In this document: in pieces, positions 56,014-64,000 of the stretch | Numbering within the stretch: the first letter of the stretch is position 1 | Layout: the number at the start of each line of letters is the position of its first letter | Assembly: GCF_001189295.1 (NCBI RefSeq) | Contig: NZ_CP012159.1 | Span: 7,084,525 to 7,148,524 of the forward strand | Direction of reading: 5' to 3' | Source of the DNA: Chondromyces crocatus | GTDB taxonomy: Bacteria; Myxococcota_A; Polyangia; Polyangiales; Polyangiaceae | Length of the DNA: 64,000 nt | Program-made: the position numbers and the translations under genes | Notes under the pieces: model-generated | What the model saw: the letters and a program-made list of their open reading frames with translations, nothing else | What the model was told of the DNA's origin: nothing | Database searches by the model: none

Positions 56014-57594
56014 TCACTTGGTCGTGGTCGGAGCGCCGCCCTTGCCGAGGCGCGACTCGAATTGAAAAACCTTGCGGGTCGCGACCGCCGTGTCCCGGAA
56101 CGGCCGCTGCTTCTGGGCCAGCGCGCGCTGCCGGGTGACCTCGGCCTGGTTCTCCGCGACGAAGCGCTGATCGGTCAGCGCGAACAGGAACGCCACCACC
56201 TGGTCGATCTCGCGCTCGCTGAGGTTCAGCGGCTCGATCCCCCCGTCGAGGTAGGCGTTCGCCTCCCCGCCCTTGTTGTAGTGGTCCATAACGTCCCACA
56301 AGGTCTGCATCGAGCCGTCGTGCATGTACGGCGACGTCACGCCGACGTTACGGATCTGCTGGGTCTTGAAGGCCCCGATGTCCGCGCGGTTGCGCGTGAC
56401 CACGAACCGGCCCAGCTCCGAGAGATCGGTCTCCAGGGCGAGGCGGTCGATGGTCTCCTGCGAGTCGTTCTTGGACAGCGCCTCGATGGCGCTCTGGGCG
56501 AGCTTCTCGAAGTCCTGGTGCCGCGCGGAGACGCCCACGTTGTGGAACTTGTTGTTCGTCCCGATGGGGCTGGCCCCGTTGAACTGGTGGCACGAGACGC
56601 AGCGGGCCTTGCCGTTGAAGAGCACGAGCCCCGCCTTGGCGTCCTCGGACAGGGCGCGGGGGTCACCCGCGACGAACCGGTCGTACGGCGCGTCGAGGAA
56701 GACCAGCGTCCGCTGGAAGGCCGCCAGGGCGCGGCCGATGTCGTCGTAGTTCGGCGCCCGCCCGTACGCCTCCTGGAACATGGCCTTGTACTGCGCGTCT
56801 CCGGCGATGGCCTTCACCGCCGCGGCGCCGTCCGGCTGACCCATCTCGATCGGGTTGATGATCGGCAGCTTCGCCTGGTCCTCCAGGGTGGCGGCGCGCC
56901 CGTCCCAGAACTGCGTCTGGAAGAACAGGGCGTTCAGCGTCGTCGGCGCGTTCCTCCGGCCCACCTTGCCCCCGATGCCCTCGGAGGCGTTGCGTCGATC
57001 GGTGAAGCCGCGGCTCACGTCGTGGCAGGTCGCGCAGGCCACGCTCCCGTCCCGGGAGAGGCGTGTGTCGAAGTAGAGCTTCCTGCCGAGCGCCACCCGC
57101 TTCGCGTTCAGCGCGTTGTCACGCGGGATGAGAAAGCCCCAGAAGGTGGGGTCGACGCCCGGGGGCGCCGCCGCGCTGACCTCTCCAGGCAGGTTCTTCG
57201 AGAGCTGCGCTTCCTGCTCTTTCATCTCCATCGCGCCGTGCGGTCCGCTCCGCTCCACCTCGATGCGCGGCGGCCCGGCCGCAGGAGAGGGACCGCTCGT
57301 CCGCGGGACCGAGCCGGGGATCTGTCCCGCGACGTCCGTCCCGTGGGGAGCCTGCGCGTCCGACGTGCCTCCCTTCCCGGTCGCGCCGACGCCGCTCCCC
57401 GCGGCCGTCTCGTCGGGCCCACCAGGGCCTGGCCCGCGCCCCTCGGCCTGAACGCTCGACGACGCAGGTCCACTGGCTTTCGGTGTCGCCTGACAGCCGA
57501 ACACGGCCCCCACGACGATCGCTGCGAGGGGCGCTGCCCACGCGAGCGGCCCCGCCCCGCCGACCGGCTTCCCATCGCTCCGCGCGCTACCCAT
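56014..57594 (-). CDS. Di-haem cytochrome c peroxidase/MauG family lipoprotein
   Basis: 526 residues. N-terminal hydrophobic segment with VFGC (Cys34), a long Gly/Pro/Ser linker to about 130, then a CCP/MauG catalytic region with two haem motifs, CATCH (187-191) and CVSCH (332-336), plus FTDRRNASEG and TSPYMHDGSMQTLWDVMDHYN, the latter typical of CCP-like proteins. It uses H2O2 or a radical chemistry on an external donor in the periplasm or at the outer membrane. First gene of a three-gene exported operon with the metallophosphoesterase and a c-type cytochrome. Confidence 0.92.
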   Translation of the reverse strand: MGSARSDGKPVGGAGPLAWAAPLAAIVVGAVFGCQATPKASGPASSSVQAEGRGPGPGGPDETAAGSGVGATGKGGTSDAQAPHGTDVAGQIPGSVPRTSGPSPAAGPPRIEVERSGPHGAMEMKEQEAQLSKNLPGEVSAAAPPGVDPTFWGFLIPRDNALNAKRVALGRKLYFDTRLSRDGSVACATCHDVSRGFTDRRNASEGIGGKVGRRNAPTTLNALFFQTQFWDGRAATLEDQAKLPIINPIEMGQPDGAAAVKAIAGDAQYKAMFQEAYGRAPNYDDIGRALAAFQRTLVFLDAPYDRFVAGDPRALSEDAKAGLVLFNGKARCVSCHQFNGASPIGTNNKFHNVGVSARHQDFEKLAQSAIEALSKNDSQETIDRLALETDLSELGRFVVTRNRADIGAFKTQQIRNVGVTSPYMHDGSMQTLWDVMDHYNKGGEANAYLDGGIEPLNLSEREIDQVVAFLFALTDQRFVAENQAEVTRQRALAQKQRPFRDTAVATRKVFQFESRLGKGGAPTTTK

Positions 57595-57889
57595 GATCCT
57601 CCTCGATGCTGGACCCGGGCAATTCGTTCGTGTCGTCGCGGCGCGTCGGACGATCCGGCCGGAAAATCAGCTCGAGCTCGGCCTGATGAGTTCTCGGGGG
57701 AACGGGGGCCGTCGCGCTCGGCGAAGCGCCGGGGGTGCAGGGCTCACGAGCGGAAGTGGGCGGAGCACCTGGGGAATCGGGAGATGGCGGGAGGGCGGTG
57801 GAGCGAGCGCCGCGCACGCCGACGAGGCGACTGGCCGGCCTTCGGGGGTCGGGCATTCGCGACGCGGAACCTCCCGAGCGTCCCCTGAG

Positions 57890-58143
57890 CCCGATGAGTT
57901 AAAAATTAGGAAATCTCCTGAGTCGGCTGACCCCGATGAGTTAAAAATTCAGAGAACTCCTGACACGCGTCTATCCCTTTCACCTCGCGATTCAGAAATC
58001 TCCTGAGTCAGCTGGCCCCGATGAGTTAAAAATTAGGAAATCTCCTGAATCAGCTGACCCCGATGAGTCAAAAATTCAGAGAACTCCTGACACGCGTCTA
58101 TCCCTTTCACTTCGCGATTCAGAAATCTCCTGAGTCGCTCCCC
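57890..58143. repeat. AT-rich 127-bp direct repeat, two copies
   Basis: Copies at 57890-58016 and 58017-58143 are nearly identical. Each holds two GATGAGTTAAAAATT elements (57893, 57935; 58020, 58062, the last with TCA for TTA) and three CTCCTGA blocks. The composition (AAAAATT, AGAAATCTCC) is far from the surrounding GC-rich DNA. No open frame with a start exists. The flanks 57595-57889 and 58144-58243 show nothing else. It could be a regulatory element, a mobile-element scar or a REP-like unit. Confidence 0.9.
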
Positions 58144-58243
58144 CCGATCCGTTCACAGTCCATCGCCCTGCGATGGCGCCCGCCCTCGAACGGCTCCGCA
58201 GGAAGCCCCACGCTGCGGTGGTCTCTCGCTCCGCTGGTGCGCT

Positions 58244-58718
58244 GTGACATCGGCGTTCTCCACTCGGGCTCAGCTCCTCCGAGGAAACGGATGCGCCGCT
58301 TCCGGTGCTCCGCCACGACGACGGGCAATCCGGAGCCTCGTCCGACGGTCGTCTCAAGGCCTCGTGGGTTCGCTGGCACTCGCGTCCCTGCTCACGGCGA
58401 GCTGCACGCCGGCTCTGACGCTCGAGAGCAACGCGAAGACGGAGGCCAGCACGACGACCGAAACGACGACCGAAACGACGACCGACGCCTGCGAGGCTGC
58501 CTGCGGACTGGACCAGCGCTGCATCGGAGAGATGTGTCTGAACGGTGGCGAGCTTCAGTTCTCCGTGACGTGGAGTCGGAAGGGGCGACGCGGGTCTCTT
58601 CGTGACGGCGCGACTTCGGCGCACCACCTGGCTCGACGAGAGCCACGGGCACACCTGCTTCCTCGGCGATCCTGCCCACGTGGCCACCATCTCCCATCCG
58701 AGCACGACCACGCCGTGA
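58244..58718 (+). pseudogene. Frameshifted small lipoprotein gene
   Basis: A GTG start at 58244 leads to a signal peptide with lipobox LTASC, a Thr/Glu repeat (TTETTTETTT), a cysteine cluster (CEAACGLDQRCIGEMCLNGG) and then LQFSVTWSRKG. At the G run 58582-58585 the coding pattern moves to the next frame, which reads GDAGLFVTARLRRTTWLDES and stops at 58718. One surplus G explains the break. The protein resembles small myxobacterial lipoproteins with a YfaP/DUF2135-like beta domain. Either a real mutation or a sequencing error. Confidence 0.5.
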
Positions 58719-58790
58719 GGTCCGTCGGCGCGTGATGCGCCCGCACTCCCATCCCCTGTTCCGAGGGAGCGTGGTAGAGATCACCGCATC

Positions 58791-61700
58791 ATGGCCATGC
58801 CTGCTGTCCACCCAAGCCCTGGCACGGAGGCAGCGACCGTCGCCTGGCGCGCCAGAAACCAGCTCCACCTCACCGTGATCGTCAAGGCGACGTTCGCGTT
58901 CGCCCCCGAGGCGGAGATGACGCCGGCAGAGCCGCAGCCGATCCTGCGGAGCGACGTGTACGAGGGGAACAGCCCCGCGCGCAGCGTCCTCTCCACGAGC
59001 GATCTCGTGCCGTACCTGGGGCTCGTCGATGTCCTGTTCACGGGGCACGCTCATGCGCCGCAGAGCGCGCCGGTCAACGCGACGACGGTGCGGCTCGCGC
59101 TCTTCGAGGAGGGGCGGGCCGTCCTCGACAAGCAGCTCCGGGTGCAAGGCGAAGGGGGCTTCCGGAAAGCGTCTCTGGGCTACGAGCAGACCTACGGCGG
59201 GCCCGACGCGCCGGACAACCCGCTCGGGACGCCGTCCCCTGCGCTGACGAAGCGGCCCTGGCACTTCGACCCGGCGCACCCTGGCACGCCGGCCGGCTTC
59301 GGCCCGCTGTCGCGCAGCTTTCCCGTCCGCAAGCGGCTGCTGGGGCCGAACCTCGCCGAGGCGCTCGACCGTCCCTCGATGGAGATCGCCGAGGGTCTCG
59401 ACTGGTCGTACTTCCAGGCAGCGCCCCGCGATCAGCGGCTCCAGAGCCTCCGCAGCGACGCCTGGCTCGTGCTGGAGGGGCTACACCCCACGCAGCCGCG
59501 GCTGCGGACGCGCCTCCCTGGCGCGCGCGGCCTGGCGCGGGTCCATGGTCTCGCGACGTCGGGCTTGAGCGAAGGCCAGATCCTGGAGCTGCGGCTCGAC
59601 ACGGTGCGCATCGACGGCGACGCCGAACGCTGCACGCTCGTGTGGCGGGAGAGCTTCCAGGTCGCGAGCGAGGCCGCGCTCGAGGGGGCGCAGATCCTGG
59701 TCGGCGTCGACCGCCCCGGGGCGCCGATCACCTGGGCCGATCCGAGACAGCTCGCCAGCGGTGCGCGAGAGGCGAAGGCGTCCTGGAGCTCGGAGAGCGC
59801 CCACACGACGATGGCGCTCTCCGACGAGGAGTTCGATCTCGACGAGGATCTGGACGCGAGCGAGGACGGGCCGACCACCGCGTCGCTCGGAGAGGCGGCA
59901 GAGGGCGAGGCCCCGGGGCGGTCGTTCGGCGCCCGCCTCGACACCGCGCACGCCTCGCACGCCGCGCACGCCTCGCACGCCTCGCACGCCTCGCTCGCCG
60001 CGCACGCCGCGCACGCCGCGCACGCCGCGCCGCGCCGCACGGAGGCGCCGCGACCGCCAGAGCCACCGCGGCCGCCGGAGACGCCTCGCTCGGAGACGCC
60101 TCGCTCGGAGACGCCTCGAACGCAGGAGGCGCTGCGCCGCTCGGAGGCGCCAAGGCCGCAGGAGGCGCTGCGCCGCTCGGAGGCGCCAAGGCCGCAGGAG
60201 GCGCTGCGCCGCTCGGAGGCGCCACGGCCACCGGAGCCACCGCGGTCGGTCGCGCGGCCCAGCGAGGCGCCGCGGCCGGGCGCGCGACCCGCGAAGGATC
60301 CTGCCCTCGCGTCGCAGCTCACCTCGCGCCCCGAGACGGTGGATCTCTCCGGGCTCCTGCTCGACGATCATGCCCGGGCGGCGCTCCCCTTCCCAGAGAG
60401 CCCTGCCCCGCGGCCACCGGAGCCCGCCGCGCCCCGCGATCACGACGGCGCCCTGCCCTTCACGAGGCCAGGCGCGCCGCCTGCGCCGGAAGCCGCGGCG
60501 CCGCGCGGGGGGCTGCCCTTCCAGACAGGGCGAGGCACGGCGCCGCCCGCGCCGCTCGTCGCGCCAGGCTCGGCGCCGCCCGTCACGCTGCCGCTGCCTC
60601 CGACGGCCCAGGCGACGGCGCTGGCTTTCCAGACAGGATCGGGCGTCGCGGCTGCGCCCACGTCACCGCCGTACGCTGCCACGGCGCCCATCGCGTCTCC
60701 TCCGCCGTACGCCGCGCCCGCGCCCATCACGGCCGCGCCCATGGCACCTGCGCCCATCACGACCGCGCCCATGGCACCTGCGCCCATCACGGCCGCGCCC
60801 ATCACGGCCGCGCCCATGATGCCGGCTCCCGTGCCTCCGCCCCTCGCGGTCCCCCCTGCCACGGCTGGGCCCGCGGCGCCGTTCGGTGGCGTGTCGAGCC
60901 CTGCCACCTCGGTTCCCGGCACGTCGTTCGGTGGGGCGCCGAGCATGGGGTCCAGCCTCGATGCGTCCGATCCTCCGCCTCCCAGAGGGATGCCCGCCCT
61001 CAGCCCGATGGCGGCATCCAACGCTGCGATGGCGCCCGTGTGGGCCAAGCCCAAGCTCCCGGACCCGGAGCCGTCGGCGGTCCCGCCTCCTGCGCCCGTG
61101 ATGGCGTCGGCCTTCGGTCACGGTGGTGGGGAGTCGCTGTCAGGCGGCGAAGGCACCTCGGCCGATGGGCACGCTGCGAGCCCCGGCCGGAGCCTGGGGT
61201 CGCTCAGCCCGCTCGCGGCGTCGAACGCGGCCGCAGCGGCGTCGATCGCGGCGTCGAATGCGGCGGCCCGCGCCGAGGGGGAGGCGTCGACCTCTGCGCC
61301 GCTCGCGCGCCCTGCGACGCGCGTGGAACCCGGGAACGCGCTCGATCTGCTCTGGTTCGATCCGAAGTCCGTGGCGCGGATCCGGCAACAGCGCTCCTGG
61401 CAGCCGCTGCTCGACGCGCTCCTGGAGAAGCCGCACGATCCGGACATCGACGATCCGGCGCTGGAGCAGGAGCCCGCGGCCGGCGAGGAGCGGCGCCAGG
61501 TGTTCGAGGTGCTGGCGCACGCGGGGGCGCTGAACGCCGACGAGCTCCGCGACACGATCCGCGGGTCGCTTCGCGACGATGGTCGGTTCGTGCCGCCGAT
61601 GGTGCAGCTCGCAGGGGAGCTTTCGCTCCCGTTCGACGAGGTGGAGATGCTGAAGGCCACGGTCTCCGCCGTGTCGCCGATCGCAGGCAGTGACGAGATT

Positions 61701-62123
61701 CTGAGGGCGACGCTGGAGGCCGCGCGGGAGTTCCTCAAGGAGCCGGACCTGCTCGCGGCCTCGGCGACGGTGGAGGGGCTGCTCACGCGGATCAAGCAGA
61801 CCTACGGGCAAGGCAAGCGCGCGCAGCCTTACGCGACGGTCGAGGCGCAGGCGGAGCGGGCCTTGCTGGAGAAGCGCCGCTACCAGCGCCGGTTGGTCTT
61901 CGGAGGGAAGCACCTCCGTGGGCTGCTCCAGCCCGCGACCGGAGGCCGCCCGATCCCGACCTACGTCCCCGAGGCGGTCGCCGAGAAGCTGCCCATGTTC
62001 CAGCACTTCACGGTGCGGGTCATCGCCGAGGCCCACCTCGCGGCAGACCAGCACGAGACCCACCCGGCGGCGCTGCGGGTGGTGGCCATCGCGCGGGAGA
62101 CGCCGATCGCGCTGCGCTGGTGA
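58791..62123 (+). CDS. DUF2169 protein with long low-complexity linker, type VI-associated
   Basis: 1110 residues. Residues 1-330 form a DUF2169 domain (VIVKATFAFAPEAEM, LGYEQTYGGPDAPDNPLG, GFGPLSRSFPVRKRLLG, LEGLHPTQPRLRTRLPG), a family found beside VgrG/PAAR genes of type VI secretion systems. Residues about 350-830 are repetitive linkers: HASHAAHA repeats, 11-residue PQEALRRSEAPR repeats, and Pro/Ala runs. The C-terminal about 270 residues (LLWFDPKSVARIRQQRSWQP, LQPATGGRPIPTYVPE) form a separate helical domain known from other DUF2169 proteins. A structural or effector-loading adaptor is the usual inference. Confidence 0.88.
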   Translation: MAMPAVHPSPGTEAATVAWRARNQLHLTVIVKATFAFAPEAEMTPAEPQPILRSDVYEGNSPARSVLSTSDLVPYLGLVDVLFTGHAHAPQSAPVNATTVRLALFEEGRAVLDKQLRVQGEGGFRKASLGYEQTYGGPDAPDNPLGTPSPALTKRPWHFDPAHPGTPAGFGPLSRSFPVRKRLLGPNLAEALDRPSMEIAEGLDWSYFQAAPRDQRLQSLRSDAWLVLEGLHPTQPRLRTRLPGARGLARVHGLATSGLSEGQILELRLDTVRIDGDAERCTLVWRESFQVASEAALEGAQILVGVDRPGAPITWADPRQLASGAREAKASWSSESAHTTMALSDEEFDLDEDLDASEDGPTTASLGEAAEGEAPGRSFGARLDTAHASHAAHASHASHASLAAHAAHAAHAAPRRTEAPRPPEPPRPPETPRSETPRSETPRTQEALRRSEAPRPQEALRRSEAPRPQEALRRSEAPRPPEPPRSVARPSEAPRPGARPAKDPALASQLTSRPETVDLSGLLLDDHARAALPFPESPAPRPPEPAAPRDHDGALPFTRPGAPPAPEAAAPRGGLPFQTGRGTAPPAPLVAPGSAPPVTLPLPPTAQATALAFQTGSGVAAAPTSPPYAATAPIASPPPYAAPAPITAAPMAPAPITTAPMAPAPITAAPITAAPMMPAPVPPPLAVPPATAGPAAPFGGVSSPATSVPGTSFGGAPSMGSSLDASDPPPPRGMPALSPMAASNAAMAPVWAKPKLPDPEPSAVPPPAPVMASAFGHGGGESLSGGEGTSADGHAASPGRSLGSLSPLAASNAAAAASIAASNAAARAEGEASTSAPLARPATRVEPGNALDLLWFDPKSVARIRQQRSWQPLLDALLEKPHDPDIDDPALEQEPAAGEERRQVFEVLAHAGALNADELRDTIRGSLRDDGRFVPPMVQLAGELSLPFDEVEMLKATVSAVSPIAGSDEILRATLEAAREFLKEPDLLAASATVEGLLTRIKQTYGQGKRAQPYATVEAQAERALLEKRRYQRRLVFGGKHLRGLLQPATGGRPIPTYVPEAVAEKLPMFQHFTVRVIAEAHLAADQHETHPAALRVVAIARETPIALRW

Positions 62124-62183
62124 GCCGAAGCTCAGGAGGTCGGCATGCCGAGCCTCAGGAGGTCGGCATGTCGAGGCTCAGGA
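62124..62183. repeat. 23-bp tandem repeat between convergent genes
   Basis: 62124-62146 and 62147-62169 (GCCGA(A/G)(G/C)CTCAGGAGGTCGGCAT), followed by a partial third copy containing the stop codon of the minus-strand gene (TCA at 62178-62180). The first copy begins directly after the TGA of the DUF2169 gene. Confidence 0.9.
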
Positions 62184-63116
62184 TTTGGGAACGCCGAGGC
62201 GGTTGAAGTCGGAGCCTCTCGCCCACGAGTCGTGCGCCGGGGCCGTCTCCTTCGGCCCCTTCGGGTCGAGCATGTTGCTGCGGCAGAAGGAGCAGTGGAT
62301 CTCTCGGTACTGGTAGGGCTGACCGTCCGACCCGACGAGCGAGTCGAGCGCTTCGAGGACGTCGCTGAGGTGGACCTCCGACCGTACGCCAGGCTTCTGT
62401 CGGTTGCGCACGGTGAGCACGTCGTACATCTCGAACTCACGCGTGTTCTTGTACATCTGCTTCCGCTTGTTGGCCTCTTCCGCCGCTTGCATCTGCTGTC
62501 CCATGGCCTTGGTCGGGTCCGGGTCGAGGACGAGGTTCGCGATGGGCGCGTTGCACCACTCGTCGATGCTGGTGTTCTTCTGGGCGGTCGTCATGGAGTC
62601 CCAGTTCGGGAACGCCTGGACGAGCTTCTCGCGCTGCATGTTGGAGAACTGTCGCGCGTTCATGATCGCGCGGCGGATGCCGTCATACGTCTCTGGCGGC
62701 GTGTCCTTGCCGCCGCCGCCGTGCTTGCCCTGGAACTTGGAGAGGTCGTAGTCCTGCACGTCGGCGCTGGGCGCGATCCGCTCCTTGGCTTTCACCGCGA
62801 GGACCTTGTCGACGCCAGGGTCGACCAGCGTCACGCCGTGGGAGGCGTACAGGAACAGGGGCGCGTAGCTGGGCGCTTTCGTCCACCGGACCCGGTCCAT
62901 GCGCTCGTTGGAGGTCGCGTACTTGGTCAGCCCCAGCTTCCCGGTGGTGAACGAGCCGAGGAAGCGCGCCGTGTTCGTCGCCCGCTCCCGCGAGGTGGCG
63001 CCAGGCGTGAAGCCGCCGTGGGAGCTGATGATCAGGTAGGGCGCGTACTCCCCGATGGCGTGCGTGAACAGGTAGAAGTGATCGCCCAGCTCCTGTCGGT
63101 GTCCCTCTTCAGCCAT
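62178..63116 (-). CDS. Stv-like putative adhesin/effector-associated protein
   Basis: 312 residues, no signal peptide. The N-terminal half (PYLIISSHGGFTPG, LFLYASHGVTLVDPG) resembles the 'putative adhesin Stv' domain, which occurs next to secreted toxins and type VI genes. A Gly/Lys loop (KFQGKHGGGGKDTPPETYDG) and a late cysteine motif IHCSFCRSNML follow; the latter could bind a metal. It sits between the DUF2169 gene and the FHA/DUF4123 gene, so it may be a cargo or cargo partner. The domain match is from pattern recognition only. Confidence 0.65.
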   Translation of the reverse strand: MAEEGHRQELGDHFYLFTHAIGEYAPYLIISSHGGFTPGATSRERATNTARFLGSFTTGKLGLTKYATSNERMDRVRWTKAPSYAPLFLYASHGVTLVDPGVDKVLAVKAKERIAPSADVQDYDLSKFQGKHGGGGKDTPPETYDGIRRAIMNARQFSNMQREKLVQAFPNWDSMTTAQKNTSIDEWCNAPIANLVLDPDPTKAMGQQMQAAEEANKRKQMYKNTREFEMYDVLTVRNRQKPGVRSEVHLSDVLEALDSLVGSDGQPYQYREIHCSFCRSNMLDPKGPKETAPAHDSWARGSDFNRLGVPKS

Positions 63117-63173
63117 GCGAAACCTCCCTCGTCGTGTGCTGGGGCAGCGGGGTGCGCTGCGCGGGTTGCGAAG

Positions 63174-64000
63174 TCACGAGGCCCCTTGTGCGGCGGGCTG
63201 CGCGTCCTGCGTGAACCGGAGGACCTCGCCGTGATCGCCCTCCATCAGGAAGCAGCCGTTCTTGCCGAACATCTCGCCCTGCTGAGCGGGGGTGCAGATG
63301 GGCAAGAAGGTGCGCAGCACCCGGGGATCATAGAAGCGAAAGTAGAGACGGGGAGCCCCCGGGGTGGTGTTCACCATCAGGATCCGGCGAAAATGGGTGC
63401 GCACGTCGTCGAGCGGGCGACGGCTGGTCAGGAAGATCCCCCAGCTCTGTCCCCAGCCATGCTGGACGAGGCGCTCGAGCAGGCCGTCGGGCTCGGTGAG
63501 TGCGACGAGGTGGGGGGCGACGTCGGAGAGGGCCTCGCCTTTCACCCCGTCGTAAAGCGAGCGGTGGGCTTCGACGGACTCGCGGAGGCAGGGCAGGATG
63601 CGCGGGTCACGCGCGGCGTCGAGGACGGCGAAGAGCGGCTCCTTCTCGGCGCGGAGGCGCGAGAGGACGCGGGCCTCGAGGTCGGCGAGGGCGGTGGGGT
63701 CCTCCTTCGGGGGGGTGGACGCGCCCTCGACGTAGACCATGAAGCTGGAGTCGCCGGCGCGGATCCAGGCGCCGTGCGCGACCTCGGCCTCCTTGACGGG
63801 CTCGCCGTTGAGCAGGGTCCCCTGGGCGCTGCCGAGATCCTCGAGCTGGCACCGCGCGCCGTCCCACGAGAGGCCGAAGTGCACGCCGGACATCTGGCGG
63901 TCGTTCGCCACGAAGAGGTCCGAGGGCGCGGTCCTCCCGACGCGGAGCTTGCCGCCGGGAGGGATCACGGCCGACTGGCCGCTCTGGCGTCCGCCCCGGA
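63174..64000 (-). CDS. FHA-DUF4123 protein, type VI effector chaperone-like, 5' end missing
   Basis: The frame remains open to the window edge, so the true start lies beyond 64000. The visible part starts with an FHA domain (LRVGRTAPSDLFVANDRQMS, GVHFGLSWDGARCQLEDLGS, GTLLNGEPV) that binds phosphothreonine, followed by a DUF4123 domain (LFAVLDAARDPRILPCLRES, PHLVALTEPDGLLERLVQHG, GQSWGIFLTSRRPLDDVRTHFRR, LYFRFYDPRVL). DUF4123 proteins load effectors on VgrG spikes. FHA-DUF4123 fusions suggest control by Ser/Thr phosphorylation. Confidence 0.88.
   Translation of the reverse strand, partial: RGGRQSGQSAVIPPGGKLRVGRTAPSDLFVANDRQMSGVHFGLSWDGARCQLEDLGSAQGTLLNGEPVKEAEVAHGAWIRAGDSSFMVYVEGASTPPKEDPTALADLEARVLSRLRAEKEPLFAVLDAARDPRILPCLRESVEAHRSLYDGVKGEALSDVAPHLVALTEPDGLLERLVQHGWGQSWGIFLTSRRPLDDVRTHFRRILMVNTTPGAPRLYFRFYDPRVLRTFLPICTPAQQGEMFGKNGCFLMEGDHGEVLRFTQDAQPAAQGAS

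Overview
The window looks like a chromosomal segment of a myxobacterium, most likely of the Sorangiineae/Polyangiales group. It is very GC-rich, is dense in lipoproteins and secreted proteins, carries two membrane-spanning Ser/Thr kinases, a DUF4215-type cysteine-rich tail, a DUF2169/FHA type VI-like cluster, and a CRISPR-Cas operon of the DevT-DevR-DevS ('MYXAN') kind. This assignment is inferred from gene content; no rRNA or other marker gene is present.

Layout. 1-11 kb: the end of a hexapeptide acetyltransferase, a DJ-1/PfpI protein, a collagen-like lipoprotein, an AI-2E family permease, a LysR regulator divergent from an SDR/aldo-keto reductase pair, two tandem cysteine-rich secreted paralogues, and a large unknown protein flanked by two gene relics (an SNF2 helicase C-terminus and a third cysteine-rich paralogue).

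11.1-30.5 kb: a large CRISPR-Cas island, entirely on the minus strand. Array 1 (51 repeats) lies downstream of cas6-cas3-cas8a1-cas7-cas5-(cas4-cas1 fusion)-cas2. Array 2 (about 73 repeats) lies on the other side of cas6. Each array has a homologous leader at its right end. Behind leader 2 are a frameshifted cas2 and a scrap of cas1, so array 2 is the remains of a second array/adaptation unit. The two arrays share a near-identical spacer.

30.6-41.4 kb: a 22-bp minisatellite, an ATP-grasp protein, two Uma2 nuclease-fold proteins, a secreted trypsin-like protease with C-terminal repeats, a Tat-exported LigB/DODA-type dioxygenase, and two paralogous kinases that share an unrecognised cysteine-rich extracytoplasmic domain.

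42.0-50.2 kb: an unbroken plus-strand operon: CotH kinase lipoprotein, DUF4956 membrane protein, HlyD adaptor fused to a DUF3616/phytase-esterase-like propeller, TolC-type protein, second CotH protein with a DUF4215 tail, and VTC polyphosphate polymerase. This is the best candidate for an undescribed system: two secreted kinase-fold proteins, a polyphosphate polymerase and a periplasm-spanning conduit without an obvious ATPase.

50.2-57.6 kb: a type II thioesterase, an Ohr/OsmC peroxidase, an S9 peptidase lipoprotein, and an exported redox/phosphoesterase operon (di-haem peroxidase, metallophosphoesterase, cytochrome c). 57.6-64 kb: an AT-rich 127-bp direct repeat, a frameshifted lipoprotein gene, and a DUF2169 / Stv-like / FHA-DUF4123 cluster typical of type VI secretion accessory loci.

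Across the window several genes end in short tandem duplications that include or abut the stop codon, which is unusual enough to report separately.
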